From: Diospyros lotus
Taxonomy: Eukaryota > Streptophyta > Magnoliopsida > Ericales > Ebenaceae
Direction of reading: 5' to 3'
NCBI RefSeq assembly: GCF_014633365.1
Contig: NC_068347.1
Location: forward strand, 18,498,433 to 18,562,432
Length of the DNA: 64,000 nucleotides
Shown here: positions 9,758 to 21,904 of the stretch, in pieces
How the letters are laid out: each line of letters starts with the position of its first letter
Position numbering within the stretch: the first letter of the stretch is position 1
The notes under the pieces: generated by a model
The model's database searches: none
Told to the model about the DNA's origin: nothing
The model's input: only the letters and a program-made list of their open reading frames with translations
Position numbers and translations under genes: made by a program

Positions 9758-10915
9758 CTACCTCTGTATAAACCTCTGGCCCTGACTCCTTGGGCTTTGA
9801 TCTCTTAACTGCGTTGGGTATGGGCAACTATTGGATTTGTTCCCTTTCCTACCACACCTGAAACAAACCACATCACCAACAGTTGCCACCTCCCAAGTCA
9901 GAGGACAATCCCTTTGTACATGCCCCCCCTGGCCACATAGAAAGCACGCCACTCTGTTTGCACGACAAGGACAACTATGCCTCTTACCATAAGTACTGCA
10001 CAATGGAATCCCTCATGTACTCCTGGTTGAACTAGCCTCCTATTTCCTCTTTCAATCCCTGTTGTGGCCTTGAGATGAACTCACCCCCTTCTGGGTAGCC
10101 TGCCCCATCTTTAACTCAATCCTATCTTGCTTAATGGCATAAGCTCTTTCACCACGGTGGAATAGTCAATGATCCACACACCCGCCAATGCATGGCGAAT
10201 ATCCTCACCAAAACCTCTTTAGAATTTGGTCCCTTTCTTGGCCTCTATCAACATTAAGTTTGGAGCAAATCAGGCTAAGGAAGTGAACTCTGATTCATAT
10301 TGCACCACAGTCCTATTACCTTGCACTAATTCAATAAAGTCATAAGTTTTCTATTCATTGACCCCACTCGAGGAAGAAATGATCATTTAAAGCCTCTTGA
10401 AATTCCATCCACGATGGTTCCTTACAGGCATATCTCTGCTTGGCAGTTTCCCACCATCATTCCGCATCTCCTCGCGAAGAAAGGTAGCTAACTACACATT
10501 CTGGCCATCATTACACCCCATAGATCGGATGTGCTTATCTATTAATGACATCCAATTTTCTACTACCATTACATCCACTACTCCATAAAACTCAGGTGGT
10601 CGAAGGGCCATGAAATTTTTAAGTAACTACCCTCTAGTATTGCCATCAGTCCCATGTGCCACCGGATTGAGAGGCTTGTCGTCGTCACTATTCCCAATTG
10701 GATTCACCTTGAACTCATGAGATACCTTCTCTTGTCTCATCTGGTTGGCAATGAGCATCTCAACTACCTTCTGAATCCCTGCCAAGGTCCCTCGTACCTT
10801 AGCCATCTCCAGCCGCCAGTCTCCATTGGACTCCCCTAGAGTCTCAGATGCTACTAAAGACACAGGTACATATGAAAACTAGCCACGACCTCTACTCCTA
10901 GTTAGTGGTCTTCCT
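9758..10915 (-). pseudogene. Gypsy-1 gag with two zinc knuckles
   Basis: From about 10915 leftwards the minus strand reads an N-terminal part (SLVASETLGESNGDWRLEM near 10850). After frameshifts come scattered capsid motifs (ALRPPEFYGVVD, WNFKRL), then two knuckles: CFLCGQGGHVQRDC, intact, and CFRCGRKGNKSNSC, whose histidine is replaced by asparagine. Two knuckles are unusual for short plant gags, which more often have one. Many in-frame stops (at least eight) and several frameshifts mean no gag protein is made. Confidence 0.75.
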
Positions 10916-11200
10916 CTGCAAGCACTCTTCTTCCTGCATAATCAACACATTTAGAATTCAAATTCCCATGAAATTTGGCATCAAATCATAAAATATACTC
11001 CCAACACTACCCAACATGCCTATGTGTATAGAGACTCAACCCAAACCTTGCTTTAGACATCCACCCCACACACCCATATAACGCCTAGTCACCTCTCCTG
11101 ACGGACCAACATGGGACTACCAGCACATGACTACAACGATACACGTCCTCTCTCACAAGGGATGCAATGCCGCCAGGCCCATTTTTCGTAACAAGAAGTC

Positions 11201-11212
11201 GCTCTGATACCA
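11201..11212 (-). other. Gypsy-1 primer binding site
   Basis: On the minus strand TGGTATCAGAGC follows the LTR end (CTCACA) after three bases and matches the 3' end of initiator tRNA-Met. It fixes the inner LTR boundary and the orientation. Confidence 0.85.
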
Positions 11213-11886
11213 AATTGTGAGGGCCTGCTCCTGGACATCCCGCTAGCATAGGAGTTCCAAGAGAAAGTGCCCTCAAAATGGAAACATAACAAGCTCAATT
11301 AAAAGCACCAACTCCATAAACAGAAAGTAATAGGTATTACACCCAATTTCTTCTTTCAAGACAAAATAAACTTCATTCTATACATCTTAGTAGGCTTTAC
11401 AAAAAAAAAAAAAAATACATCAAGCCCTAGTGACAAAAATCTAACTAACACATGCATTCCACACTTCGAGATCAGGAGAGCTCTATACATGTCTAGGCAA
11501 TAAGATTATGCCCCTCTAGGACCACTCTCGTCTCTAGCTTTACCTTTACTTAGAATGGTAAGAGGAGAAAGAATGAGCCACAAGGACAACAAATATAATA
11601 CAACGAAATGGAGCAAGAGAAATAACACGATACAAACTTATGAGGCAATAAGAGATAATATACAATAGGATTTTAACAAGAAACAATGCAACCCCAACTC
11701 AAACAATGCAACCCCAACTCAATATCATGCTCCATCACATCATGGATATAATGCACAACTAGGCCAACGTTCCTATCACATAAGCTTTTAAAACATAGCA
11801 TATGACCTTTGGAATCACACAAATTCCTATATAACATGACCATCAATCCCTAACTCATAAACTCAACTCATCTCTGTGACACTAGC

Positions 11887-12888
11887 CAAGGTCAGCCCTA
11901 GGCATAAGCTATCTAAGCAGCCACCTAGGGGCCCCATTCATCTAATTACTTTTATTTATTTATTTTTTTTGATAATTTTAGAGAGGTTCATAAATTAAAA
12001 TTTAAATTATTAACAATTATCATAATCTTAAATTATTTTAGTTTTCTCAATCAAATAATTATTAATATTATTTTTATAAATTATTTTATTTTTTATTTAA
12101 CAACAAAATGTTTCAATAAAGAAAAAACTAAAAATAGTGGTGGCAGATGCCCTGCTTCTATCGCTTGACCAAATTCCCAAATCTGCAAAGACCAAACCCC
12201 CATTGCCTTTATCTCCTTCTCACATACTCTTCTCTTTGTCATCTTTAGTCAACCAATCGTCACCGCTTGCCAATTGTCGTTAACGGAAGACCACTATTCT
12301 GTTTAGGTATATACTACTCTCCAGTCCATTACTAGGGCTTGAAAATTCTGTTTGGTTTTTCTTTCTTCTAGTTCTAAATTTTACAATTAAAAAAGGGAAA
12401 AATGGGGGACATCAAAAATTATTTTTAATGAGGAAACAACGACACACTAAGTTCTCAAAAATTTTGGTAGTGATGGGTCTAGGATTGTTTTGTGGGTGAT
12501 CAGAAATTCTATAAAATGCAATTAATTTCTTCTATTTTTCATGATTGTGTTCTTTTGTTAATTTGTTTTGAAGATTTCAATTCAAATATCAAATCTAACC
12601 AAGTTCTATCTCAATTATATTTGAATTTGATATTGTATTGATTTTTGTATTTGAATTGATTTATTATGTCTATCATAAAATATTTGTTGATTTTTTTATC
12701 TAAAAATGCTAGAAGAGTAAATTTAAAGTGAAATATTGTGAATTTTAAACTATTATTGTGATAATTTTGAATGTTTTAATATAGTAAAAAAAATTATTCG
12801 TATTTGTTACACGTAATTTTATTTTTAAATGTAGAGGGTTTCATATATAGTTTCGCTTATGGCCCCTAAAATCTTAGGGTCGGCCCTG
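11887..12888. mobile_element. hAT-like non-autonomous element
   Basis: The ends are imperfect inverted repeats: CAAGGTCAGCCCTAG on the left and, reversed, CAGGGCCGACCCTAAG on the right. Next to them are the subterminal matches GGGGCC and CTTAT. A CAGGG-type end is typical of Ac-like hAT elements. Flanks show an imperfect 8-bp repeat (CACTAGCC against CACTTGCA), the expected hAT duplication size. The interior is AT-rich with no transposase frame. It lies in the Gypsy-1 LTR and so is younger. Confidence 0.6.
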
Positions 12889-12905
12889 CACTTGCACAAG
12901 TCTAC

Positions 12906-13130
12906 GGTACCACACGTCGATGCCATAGTGGCCCCACCGTAGCAGTGCCCCCAGATCGCTCAACCTTTCCCTATCATACTAGTACACACTTAGGATCCCA
13001 CACGCCGATGCTGCTATGGCCCCACTATAGTAGTGCCCCCAGACCACGCAACCTTCCCTTGTCATACTAGCACACGCATATGATGCCACATGACAATGTC
13101 GCAATGGCCCTACCATAGCAATGCCCCGAG
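12906..13130. repeat. Threefold tandem repeat in Gypsy-1 LTR
   Basis: Two full units and a partial third of about 87-89 bases start at 12906, 12993 and 13082. Shared words are CACACG, GATGC, TGGCCCCAC, AGTGCCCCCAGA and CATACTAG. It is GC-rich compared with its surroundings. Confidence 0.75.
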
Positions 13131-14461
13131 TCAAACAGGGAGGTTAACTCTGATAATTTATTTTCTTGTCTCACACGATAGTCTGTCGATACCCATGGTG
13201 TGCACTTATGCACCCATCCCCACAACCAAGTTCTCAAAACATTCCCAAGACAAGTTTTCACCCCACATATGATATACTTACATACCTCATATGGCCTAAT
13301 CTCTAGCTCACTAAAATGCCCATGCATGCACATTTATACTCCCAAGACATCTATTCAAGTTGTAGAATTAAAAAGGAAACATTTAAGAAGTAACATAATG
13401 TTCATAGTAAAAAGATAGTAGAATTGATCGACAGCCTTGGGAAAATAGTAGACAGTTTCATCCCTTTAAGGAAAATGATTGACAACCTCTGAAAAATGGT
13501 CGACTATTAGTCCACGCTGGCCCAAATAGTCGACAATTTCTAGGGCATCTATCGACTGAAAAAATGCCCTGCCACCCAAAATAACACGTTAACATGCAAG
13601 TTTTTCCAAGAAAATCTTGTATGATCTACACCTTAACAAGAATCACACCATTCCCAAAGGATTATAAGGAAGAACAAGCCCTATTTGAGGTTTCGAAACA
13701 TTTTAACATCATCAAACAAAGATCAAGGGAGATTCATAATCCTTTCTACATAGCTATATTCCAAAAACCCTTTCTCTAAAATAGGAGGTTTTTGGAGAAT
13801 AAATCACAATGATTCTCTAAAGAAAAAGATAAAGAGCACAAGAAGAGATTAGAACTTGTCTTTGTTATGCTTTCCTTTTGATTCTAACTTGAAGAAGCCA
13901 CCACAAGAATAAAATCCACCAACTACCACCAAAAATAAGAAAGAATCTAACAAGGGAAAAAGGAGAGGGTGATGAAACTACACCCAACTTACACACACAC
14001 CCTCTTGAGGCCTTGATAATCAAAGAAGAAGATGATCATGAAGAACCCTAGCTTTCCTTTCTCTCAATTCGATAGGCTCCCCATTACTCTTCTATTTCTC
14101 ATATTTTCTCTCCCTTTATAACTCTCTCTTTTATACTTACCTTATTTCCCTAATCCCATATTTAAATATATATATATATATATAAATACCAAGGCCATAA
14201 TTCCATTTATATTTATTTCCAATGCCACAAATTCAAAATTGAAAATACATACATTGCTTAAGTAGGGCGCCACATCCCATAACAAGATTTTAACTTTTCT
14301 TCCAATTCCCATATTCAACATAAGTTTAATTATTCTTTGCCTTAATTTTCAACCTACAAGACCACATGGTATACTGAAAAATCATTTTCCAAGTAAGGAT
14401 AATATTCCACCCACATACTACTATCACTCGAGTAGTCTAAACTTGCTAACAGGTCGTTACA

Positions 14462-14619
14462 AATCTTGGTGAAGCTATGGAATCAGTGGGCGAAGAAATG
14501 ATGGAGACTAATTTTCTTGGAGTTTGGTTGCAGGGGAAAAGAAAACGATGACGTGGGTCTCTTCATGGCTCCGTCGCATGCATTGCATTTCTCAACATAG
14601 GGGACTATGGCATCTGTTG
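14462..14619. other. Old flank of Gypsy-1, left part; unassigned
   Basis: This sequence is continuous with 16888-17337 once the solo LTR is ignored. It is less AT-rich than its surroundings, and a short open stretch crosses the junction (starting MASVATTETIQAEL when joined across 14614 and 16888). No family is recognised. It may be a gene fragment or an older element. Confidence 0.3.
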
Positions 14620-16882
14620 TGTAACACCCCACCTCGTCGATCATGTCACTATAAGGAGTTATTGGGATTTTCTACCATACATAAGATCCATACACACACG
14701 GTGTTACAAAATAATAATCTTCACATGCTCACAAAATCCCAGAACCCCAGTCTTGCCTCTTTAATTGTTAAGATCAATAAATCTAAACTAAACAAGGCAT
14801 ATCTTTACACAGTGGAAATAACATAACTTAATACCGTAGGACACTACAACCATTCATACAAATAGTCTTCCAAATAAAATAAGGATTCCATAAATAACAA
14901 CTATAATGTTCGTACTCCATCAACTCAATCCGACCACATCCTCGTCCTTGCCGTGACCCTCATCTGGAACATTTGAATGTTCCAAGGGAAGAACTCAAAC
15001 TAGATGTTGAATCATCTAAGTGATTGTATAAAAAAAAGTTTATAGAATGCATGTATGATCATGAACATGGCATATACAAAACAACGCGACACGTCAACCT
15101 TGAGAATTCTCCCTGGCATACTCAATCTCCCATGGAAAATCCATTTCACAATGTACGGTTGGGATTGACCTTATCGTGACATACTTAATCTCAGGGTGCA
15201 CATCATCGTCACTCGAACGACTAAGATTAACCTTGCCCCATTCTCAAGAAGACCCCATCCCGTCCCACCGGACAATGACATGATTCAAATATATCAACGC
15301 TATGAAAATCACTTGCCATGCATTTTCACAAAAACATATCCAGTTAATGCATCATGTAAAAATAACTCGATATGCACAAACACCCATAGGTGAAATCATA
15401 AACCAAACTTCAGATCGAACCACTAACATAAAACATACAAGGTTTTAGAGAGACTACTCACTCATTTTGGACAATAATTCAACATATTCTTCAAAAAATG
15501 TGTTAACCTCGAATAACGTACAAAACCTCAACACTTATAGCGATCCTTTCATGCCCAGTAATTATCCAAGGAAATCAATATTTATGGTTTTCCTAATTTT
15601 CTCATTTTTTCTTATTTTTCTCTATTTTTTATAATTTCCTTTCCCTTCGAAAATACGTGATAAATACATAACACCTATTTTCACCAAATATTTTTCCACA
15701 AATATTCCTAAAATATTTTTTTAGAAATTGTAAAATTAATTGTAGGAAAATACGCGCCCTCATGCGCCAAGTGCGTGGCTGAGAGTGAAGTCCGTGCGTG
15801 AAATGCACGTGCCTCGTCTTCCCCAATCGTCTTCTCCCGCGACAGCAACTGCAACCTTACTCCGATGCTCAATATTACCCTACCACCTTGTAGATCTTCT
15901 AACTAGGTCCTAGGGGTACTTCGAGTTGCCTGAAACTACCATCGAAAAATTTCTAAACAAGCGGTTGCAGGTTCGACTTCCAGCGAAGCCCGATTTTTCG
16001 ACCAACTTATTGAAACCCCTTAAAACCTACACCAAACCCTCCCAAATTCTCCATAAATGCTCCTAGGAACTTAAGGAACAAAAACCCTATGCTCTCAATG
16101 ATCGATTCTCACTTAAACACCTCGAATGGCTCTCAATTTTTGAATGAAACCCTCGGTTGTGGGAACCTTATTTATACCCAAATTCCACCAAAATTTCGTC
16201 GAATAACAGGTTTACCTATACCCTAAGCTTCGAATCTGATCATTGCAAGCCTTGAATCGACCTAAACGACGATAAAAATCCTCTAAAACTTTCGGCCAGA
16301 TTTTTGATTATTACGAAATCAATTTTTTGTCCTATCATCGTCGATCTCGCCCAATAACCTTGCCCACTCGAACCATTATGGCTTGGAGAGCAACCCTGTG
16401 CCTCTTGGAAGCTCCGCTGATAGCCGCCTCAAAGTTGTCTGATGGTTTGCAGGTTTCACACCTATTTTCTATTATTTACACTTTCACGCCCAAACTTTTG
16501 GTGTTTCACACTTCTACCCTTATCTCTCAAACTCTGGGTTTCCACTTATTCCATTAAATCCCACAAGTTTAGTATGTCTTATTACACCCCCGAAGGTTTA
16601 GAAAAACCCTTATTTTGACCACTCTTAATCAAATTTTAGATTCTATATTTTGGCCCAAATGCCCCTAATCGGGTATTTGATCCTAAATTTCCACGAATCT
16701 CTTGGTTTTGAAAACCCCTAACTCTTTGAACATTTTTATCCCCCAAGTTTCATTTTGGTATGGTCACATACCTTTTTCATTCGTGTTTTGAAATTTACAC
16801 ATTGGCCCGAAAGTATGATAAACTGCATATAAACCCAAAAGATTTCTAAAATACTTTTGATATAAAAATTTTGGGTATTACA
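14620..16882 (-). repeat. Solo gypsy-type LTR
   Basis: Termini are TGTAACACCC and GGGTATTACA, with near-perfect 5-bp flanks TGTTG (14615-14619) and CGTTG (16883-16887). A TATA box on the minus strand (GTATAAATAAGG, about 16165-16180) and similarity to LTRs starting TGTAATACCC give the minus orientation. The length is 2263 bp. The short inverted repeat TAGATG/CATCTA near 15010-15025 is also found in the related LTRs at 46650 and 49330. Confidence 0.85.
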
Positions 16883-17337
16883 CGTTGCTACGACAGAAAC
16901 TATTCAGGCAGAGCTTACAGAAGAGGTTGATGGGAGTACTGGTAATTATGCCAATGTTGAAGCCACCAACTTCCTCAATTTCTTGGACTTCCTCTGTTGC
17001 TTCTTTGCCTTTTAAGCTCTCAAAAAAGGCGGGTCTGTTGCATATTCTTAAATGTATTTAAATGAAGTGATTTTGTAAGTTCAAGGGTCACATTTGGAAT
17101 TTCAAGGAGTTTAGGGTTCTAAAAAAAATATAAAAGTTTAAGGGAAAAAATACGCATTTGACCAAGAATAAATGATAGAAAAAAGAGAGTGGGAGACATG
17201 CTAGTAACTTATTAAATTTAAATAACTTATCAATTGAAAATTCTTAAGTCAATTTTTTATTTATACCAAAATTAATAATTTATTTCAAAATATCTTTATA
17301 TATATGTATATGTGTCTTTATAAATAAAAACATATAT
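16883..17337. other. Old flank continued; unassigned
   Basis: After the duplication CGTTG the flank seen at 14462-14619 continues. A short frame (about 46 codons) ends at a stop near 17013. From about 17040 the DNA is AT-rich with no recognised gene or element. Confidence 0.3.
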
Positions 17338-20051
17338 TGCGTAGCGCCCCGCTCCCACCCACGGGTGCTATTAGTGAGTAATCGATTTGATTCCTTACCA
17401 ATCAAGCCATTAATGAAGGGATAGACTATGTTTCAATGAGAAACGTCTTAGGTGGGCACTAGGTTTTTCCCTTCCATTCGCTGTACTCAAGGATTTGGAA
17501 ACAAAATCTTAAGTGAACGTCATCCTTCTTTATCTCAAACCAAAATGAGCCAAGGATGACTTGCCCAGAACCCCTCAAAACGATGCTGGCATCTTGCACA
17601 ACAACTTGAGACTTACAACCATCTCACGAAAACAGACAAATTTACCTTCATTTTAAATTACTTTGGGTCTCGATTTTAGCTTCACAAAATAGGCCAAAGC
17701 CTTGATTCTTAGAGAAAATATCATAGCTTAGCCGACACTGAACCCATCTTCTTTTCCTAAAAATCCATAGAAAATTTTGGGTTAAATCTCTTCTTTCAAA
17801 AAATTCTCCAAAATTTTCCTTAGCTGACAATTCCAAAATAACCCATCAAATTCCCCAATTTCAAGGGAAAAAACTCCCTTATTTTATTTTTTAAAAAATT
17901 TGGAATTTTTACCAAAATTACTCAAAAATCCCTTTATTTAGAAAATACATTTGGAGCCCAAAATTATTCCAAAAATGGCCCAATAAACTCAAATTTTCAA
18001 AATTTTAAACAAATTTGGCCAGTGAGGCCTGCTGGCATGCCCGGGCCCAATAAGGCACTGGCAACAGGCCGCATGTTGGCCAAACCCATGCTCGCTGGAA
18101 CGCCTGCTATGGGCCTGTCGTGCCCTCATTCCGCGACAGCCAGGCGCTCACTACTACCTTTAGCCCTTCTTTTTTTTTTTTCCTTGGACTCTTTAGCCCA
18201 AATTTTGTAGAATTTAAATACACTAAATATACATCATAAATCCCTTTTTTTTCCAAAAAAAAAAAAAAGGCTTACACAACCCTCTTAATGCATACACAAC
18301 ATACATCAAAATACAATTACAAAAATTTCATCCAAAACCATCTTAATGCTTCCAAAGCTCCAAGCTTGCAAAATCCCTTTTCTCTTGGCACATAACAGAC
18401 CTATAAGGTGAGGTAAAAACCTCATGAGCTATAAAACTCAATAAGGGTGCAATGCAAAGTAAATGTAAGTATAAATAAATATGTAATACAAGATGTATGC
18501 ATGGTATGGATAGTCTTCCTTTCCCTCACAATCACCTAAGGTTGAGGCAACAACCTACCCTTTCCCAATCTCCTAGTCCTTCTTATGGCCAAAGGTCCAC
18601 TAGCGCACACTAATTGCATATGCTTGCAACCACATGAAAACTCATATGAAACACTTACAAAGCATGCAAGGCCACCCTCCCATGAGGTCATCCCTTTAAT
18701 CTTTTAGACGCTTCCAAGCTTTTGCTTCAAAGAAAGATTCTTGCCAAAATCCTTCTCCCCACCTAAGGAGAAATTCTTAAAAGTGTTATACTCCTTAGAC
18801 TCAAAAGGATAAAAGATGAAGAAAAACATGAAGACCTACCTTGCTTCCTTTCTTCTCCATTTCCTTTTCTTCTTTCCTTTCATTTCTCTCATTCACATTG
18901 GAAGACTTCTTCCATTTTCCTTTTATATTTAATAGCTTCAAGATTAAATCATAGCCATTGGATTCAACTTTAGGAGAGCAAATCTCATCCCTCTAGAGAA
19001 ACACAATCTAAATGCTTATAGGAGATTAAATACTAGCCATAGATTTCTTTGGAGATTAAATCTCCACCCTAGAAGTAAACACAATCCATGTGCTTATGGA
19101 AAATTAAATCCCATCCATGGATTTCTTTGGAGATTAAATCTTCAACGTCCACATCATTCTTCCTTGAAATTGGAAAAGATCCGAGGGTGGAGATTTGAGT
19201 CTTCAAATGGGCATGGATTGCCAAATGGGTCCACCCTCGGATCAAGTCTCACTTTCTCGTAAAATATCCAATTTCTCAATTAATTAATTCTTGACTAATT
19301 TCAAGAATAACCTTTGAAAGACCATTTTTGATATTTTCCAATTTAAATAAATCTCCACATTTTCAAGATACTAATTTCCACTTTCAATTGGATTTTCTAT
19401 ATTCCAGCACAATCATGTCTCTCATAAATGCTACAATTACCATTTTCCTTTTCTTTTTACATTAATTTAACTCTCTCATTCTCTTGTGTAAGAGTTTGTC
19501 AAGTGCCACTCTTAGACACTAATCTTGGCTTCCAATCCTCCATCTTGGCCATCCATCATTCTTTATTAATTCTCCATTTTAGGGAAGAACAAATTACCAT
19601 CAAGCCACCCCAAGACTTGATTTTTTCCAAAAATTAATAACTAGCATTACTCGATAAAAATCAATTTCATTCATATGCCTGCACATGACCTTTATCCCTC
19701 CTGAAAATGCTTCAGTGTTAATCCACTTACAAAATTGAACCACCCTCAAGGTCCTGCTAATTTCCCAAATATCCCTTATGAACATTCAATTATGGCCACA
19801 ATTTGAGCTTGCGTAGAAAAAATTCTTGATCTAATTGCTTTTAGGGTTATTAGCCTCACTTCGAGACACTTGCAAATCTCATGCCCTCTTTCCTAGACAT
19901 CCCAATCCCAGGGCATTCCCTGCTGTCGATTCGATAATTTATTACTTCATTTCTCCAAACCAACTTTTGGGGTTCTCCAGACCACTCAAGGTCTTTTAAA
20001 AATAATTGAAAATCTTATATTTTCCAACACCATGTAATACGGGGTATTACA
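17338..20051 (-). repeat. Gypsy-2 3' LTR
   Basis: On the minus strand it starts TGTAATACCCC at 20051 and ends GGGGCGCTACGCA at 17338. The sequence just upstream on that strand (20052-20075) is a purine-rich tract preceded by the TTCGAGAATGAAATTC end of a gypsy coding region, which identifies a 3' LTR. The length is 2714 bp. A pair of hairpins at about 18400-18445 matches those in two other LTRs at 54550 and 55650. Confidence 0.8.
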
Positions 20052-20567
20052 TCCAACCCTTCTTAAATGAATTTCATTCTCGAAACTCTCTTTACCTTAC
20101 TCTTCTACTCAAGACAATCATATTTCCAAACTATTTCTTACGTTCTCGTACTCAAGAATCTCATAGCTTAGCCATTGCTCACCTTTCCCTCGGGCTATCC
20201 CCACCTCGAAGTTTCACTTAGGCTATTAGTCATCTGACTCTCAAGGATATTCATCAGTTGATGCCACTTTAGCCTCCCGTCAAATCCCACAACTAGACGT
20301 TGGTCATGACACATGACTACCGCATTGATGTCCATCCTCTTGATGGATTTCAACTTCCTCTAAGCATCACTTTGCAATCAACATTCCATTTTTCACATCA
20401 AACCAAGACCAAAACACTACAATGCCAATCGTGCTCGATAATGTTCCATCACTGATCAGTCTACAATGATTTTACGCCAATCACACACGGCCATGATGTT
20501 TATGCCGAACATCAACGTCTTAACACTGATCAACCACAACAATGTCACTTCTAATGCGGTAGTCATT
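20052..20567 (-). mobile_element. Gypsy-2 internal 3' tail
   Basis: This is the only internal part of Gypsy-2 left: a coding end and polypurine tract at 20052-20090, then about 480 bases without a recognisable domain. It stops abruptly at a deletion scar (20568-20598). Gag, protease, RT and integrase of Gypsy-2 are missing. Confidence 0.6.
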
Positions 20568-20598
20568 AAAAGAGCCTTTTGGCCCACATATAAAAGAG
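20568..20598. other. Templated filler at a deletion junction
   Basis: 31 bases consist of two copied blocks from the LTR just downstream: 20568-20583 repeats 20634-20649, and 20584-20598 repeats 20626-20640. True LTR homology begins at 20599. Such patchwork filler is typical of error-prone break repair in plants. As a result the TATAAAAG promoter box occurs twice (20589 and 20631). Confidence 0.75.
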
Positions 20599-20694
20599 CC
20601 CACTCAAGCTTAGCCCAATTTTAGCCCACATATAAAAGAGCCTTTTGGCTCTTCTGTTGGCATCTCTATCCACTTTTTCGGTCGAGCCCTAGTT

Positions 20695-20736
<42 letters not shown>

Positions 20737-21271
20737 ATGTTTCCTATCTTGGTTGATTGCTTCATTACTTCAGTCCTTGTTCATCTGATAGCGATGAAGG
20801 CACTCTTGCCTTCTGTGGATGCTATTTCCTTTCATGTATTCAGCCGCCTTTCCTTTTGTGAGAAAGCCGGTTCCTCTATTATCGCTGGAAGCAACCTATT
20901 TATACAGATCTGGGGATCTTTTTTTGGGGAAGTCTTTCTCCTGGCTTTGAGCCTTGATCTTGCTATCTTTGCGATCGATCTACCTACTGTGTGTGTGGCT
21001 GTGATTGTTTTGAGCGAGAGAGGGTTCACTTTCCTGGTTTGGCCGAGAGGTGTTGGGGCTTTTCTGGGCTTACGATTTGAGAGCTTCATTTGTGGCTTGT
21101 GGTTCATATTCGTTGGTGTTACCAAGAGTGGTAACTAGTCTTTCAGATCTGAGCCTTGAACAGTTAAAACAAAGAGTTTGTATTTGTTTACTTTACATTC
21201 TTGTTTTGATCTATATTTTGATTCATTCTATTGCACTAACCCTTTTTGTTTTGAAGATATTTTCCGCAACA
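20599..21271 (+). repeat. Copia-2 5' LTR, truncated
   Basis: It matches 26170-26852 of the 3' LTR but lacks the first 180 bases or so. It contains TATAAAAG at 20631, a CT microsatellite (about 20693-20735, shorter than in the 3' LTR) and ends GCAACA. A 133-codon frame inside it is broken in the 3' LTR and is not treated as a gene. Confidence 0.85.
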
Positions 21272-21273
21272 AA

Positions 21274-21286
21274 TGGTATCAGAGCC
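21274..21286 (+). other. Copia-2 primer binding site
   Basis: TGGTATCAGAGCC follows the 5' LTR after two bases and matches initiator tRNA-Met. Confidence 0.9.
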
Positions 21287-21904
21287 TTGTGTGGCTCCTG
21301 GGTAGTGCCTTGTTCGAATCAGATCTGAGAAGCCCTATCATTTTCAGATCCGGTCTCACCGTAAGTCCGTTTTCATATCAGATCTGATCTCGGTTCAATT
21401 GACCCTTGCAAGTTGTGAGTTAGGTTGCGAGGACCCCAAATCCGGATCTAGCAAGTTGTGGAGATTCTCTCTGAGCAGCACGTGGCTCCTCACTCGCCTG
21501 TTGACCAGTGGCGCGTGAGCGTGTAGGTGGCAGCACGTGGAGGTCGGGGTGCCCCTCGTCTATTCCAAATCTGTGCTTGCATCTTTCATAGATCTCATCC
21601 TTGAGATCTGTACTGGTAACTTCTCTGTTTTCCCTTTTCTAGCAATTAGCAAGTCATCGTGTGGGGGTGGCCATTAGGTTTTGGGGTTATCCTGTGGTGG
21701 TAATCATTGCTTGTTGCTAGACTTAGGGTTATCTGTGATTTTCTTGTGCTAGCATAAACTGTTTTGGTACGGTTAAGTCTTGCTTAGAAAATCAATGTTA
21801 TTGTCCTGTGTGTGAAATCTGGCTTAGTTGTTCCTATCTGTTAGGTTGAAATTAAAATCCCAAAATTATTTTGTGTGTGTTAAGCATATTCTTTTGTGTG
21901 AACA

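Larger units (their letters stand above)
478..14461 (-). mobile_element. Gypsy-1: interrupted Ty3/gypsy retrotransposon
   Basis: Reading the minus strand from right to left gives a 5' LTR (14461 to 11216), a tRNA-Met primer site, gag with zinc knuckles, protease, then the linker and reverse transcriptase down to 478. There a hAT end cuts it off, so the rest of pol and the 3' LTR are missing. Copia-1 (1575-9243) splits protease from reverse transcriptase, and a hAT-like element (11887-12888) lies in the LTR. The host sequences on both sides of Copia-1 join in a biologically sensible order (protease then RT linker), which supports the reconstruction. All coding parts have stops and frameshifts. 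It was inserted before Copia-1. Confidence 0.85.
11216..14461 (-). repeat. Gypsy-1 5' LTR
   Basis: Minus-strand start is TGTAACGACC at 14461 and end is CCCTCACA at 11216, next to the primer site. A minus-strand TATA box (TTATAAAGGGAG) lies near 14118. It contains a nested hAT-like element (11887-12888) and a threefold tandem repeat (12906-13130). Another group of TCGA-core motifs is at 13425-13560. Without the hAT element it is about 2.2 kb. No partner LTR lies in the window. Confidence 0.75.

Noticed and set aside
20737..21138. 133-codon membrane-like frame inside the Copia-2 5' LTR
   Set aside because: The same LTR sequence at 26328-26725 breaks the frame, and LTRs do not normally encode proteins. 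Chance is the simpler explanation.
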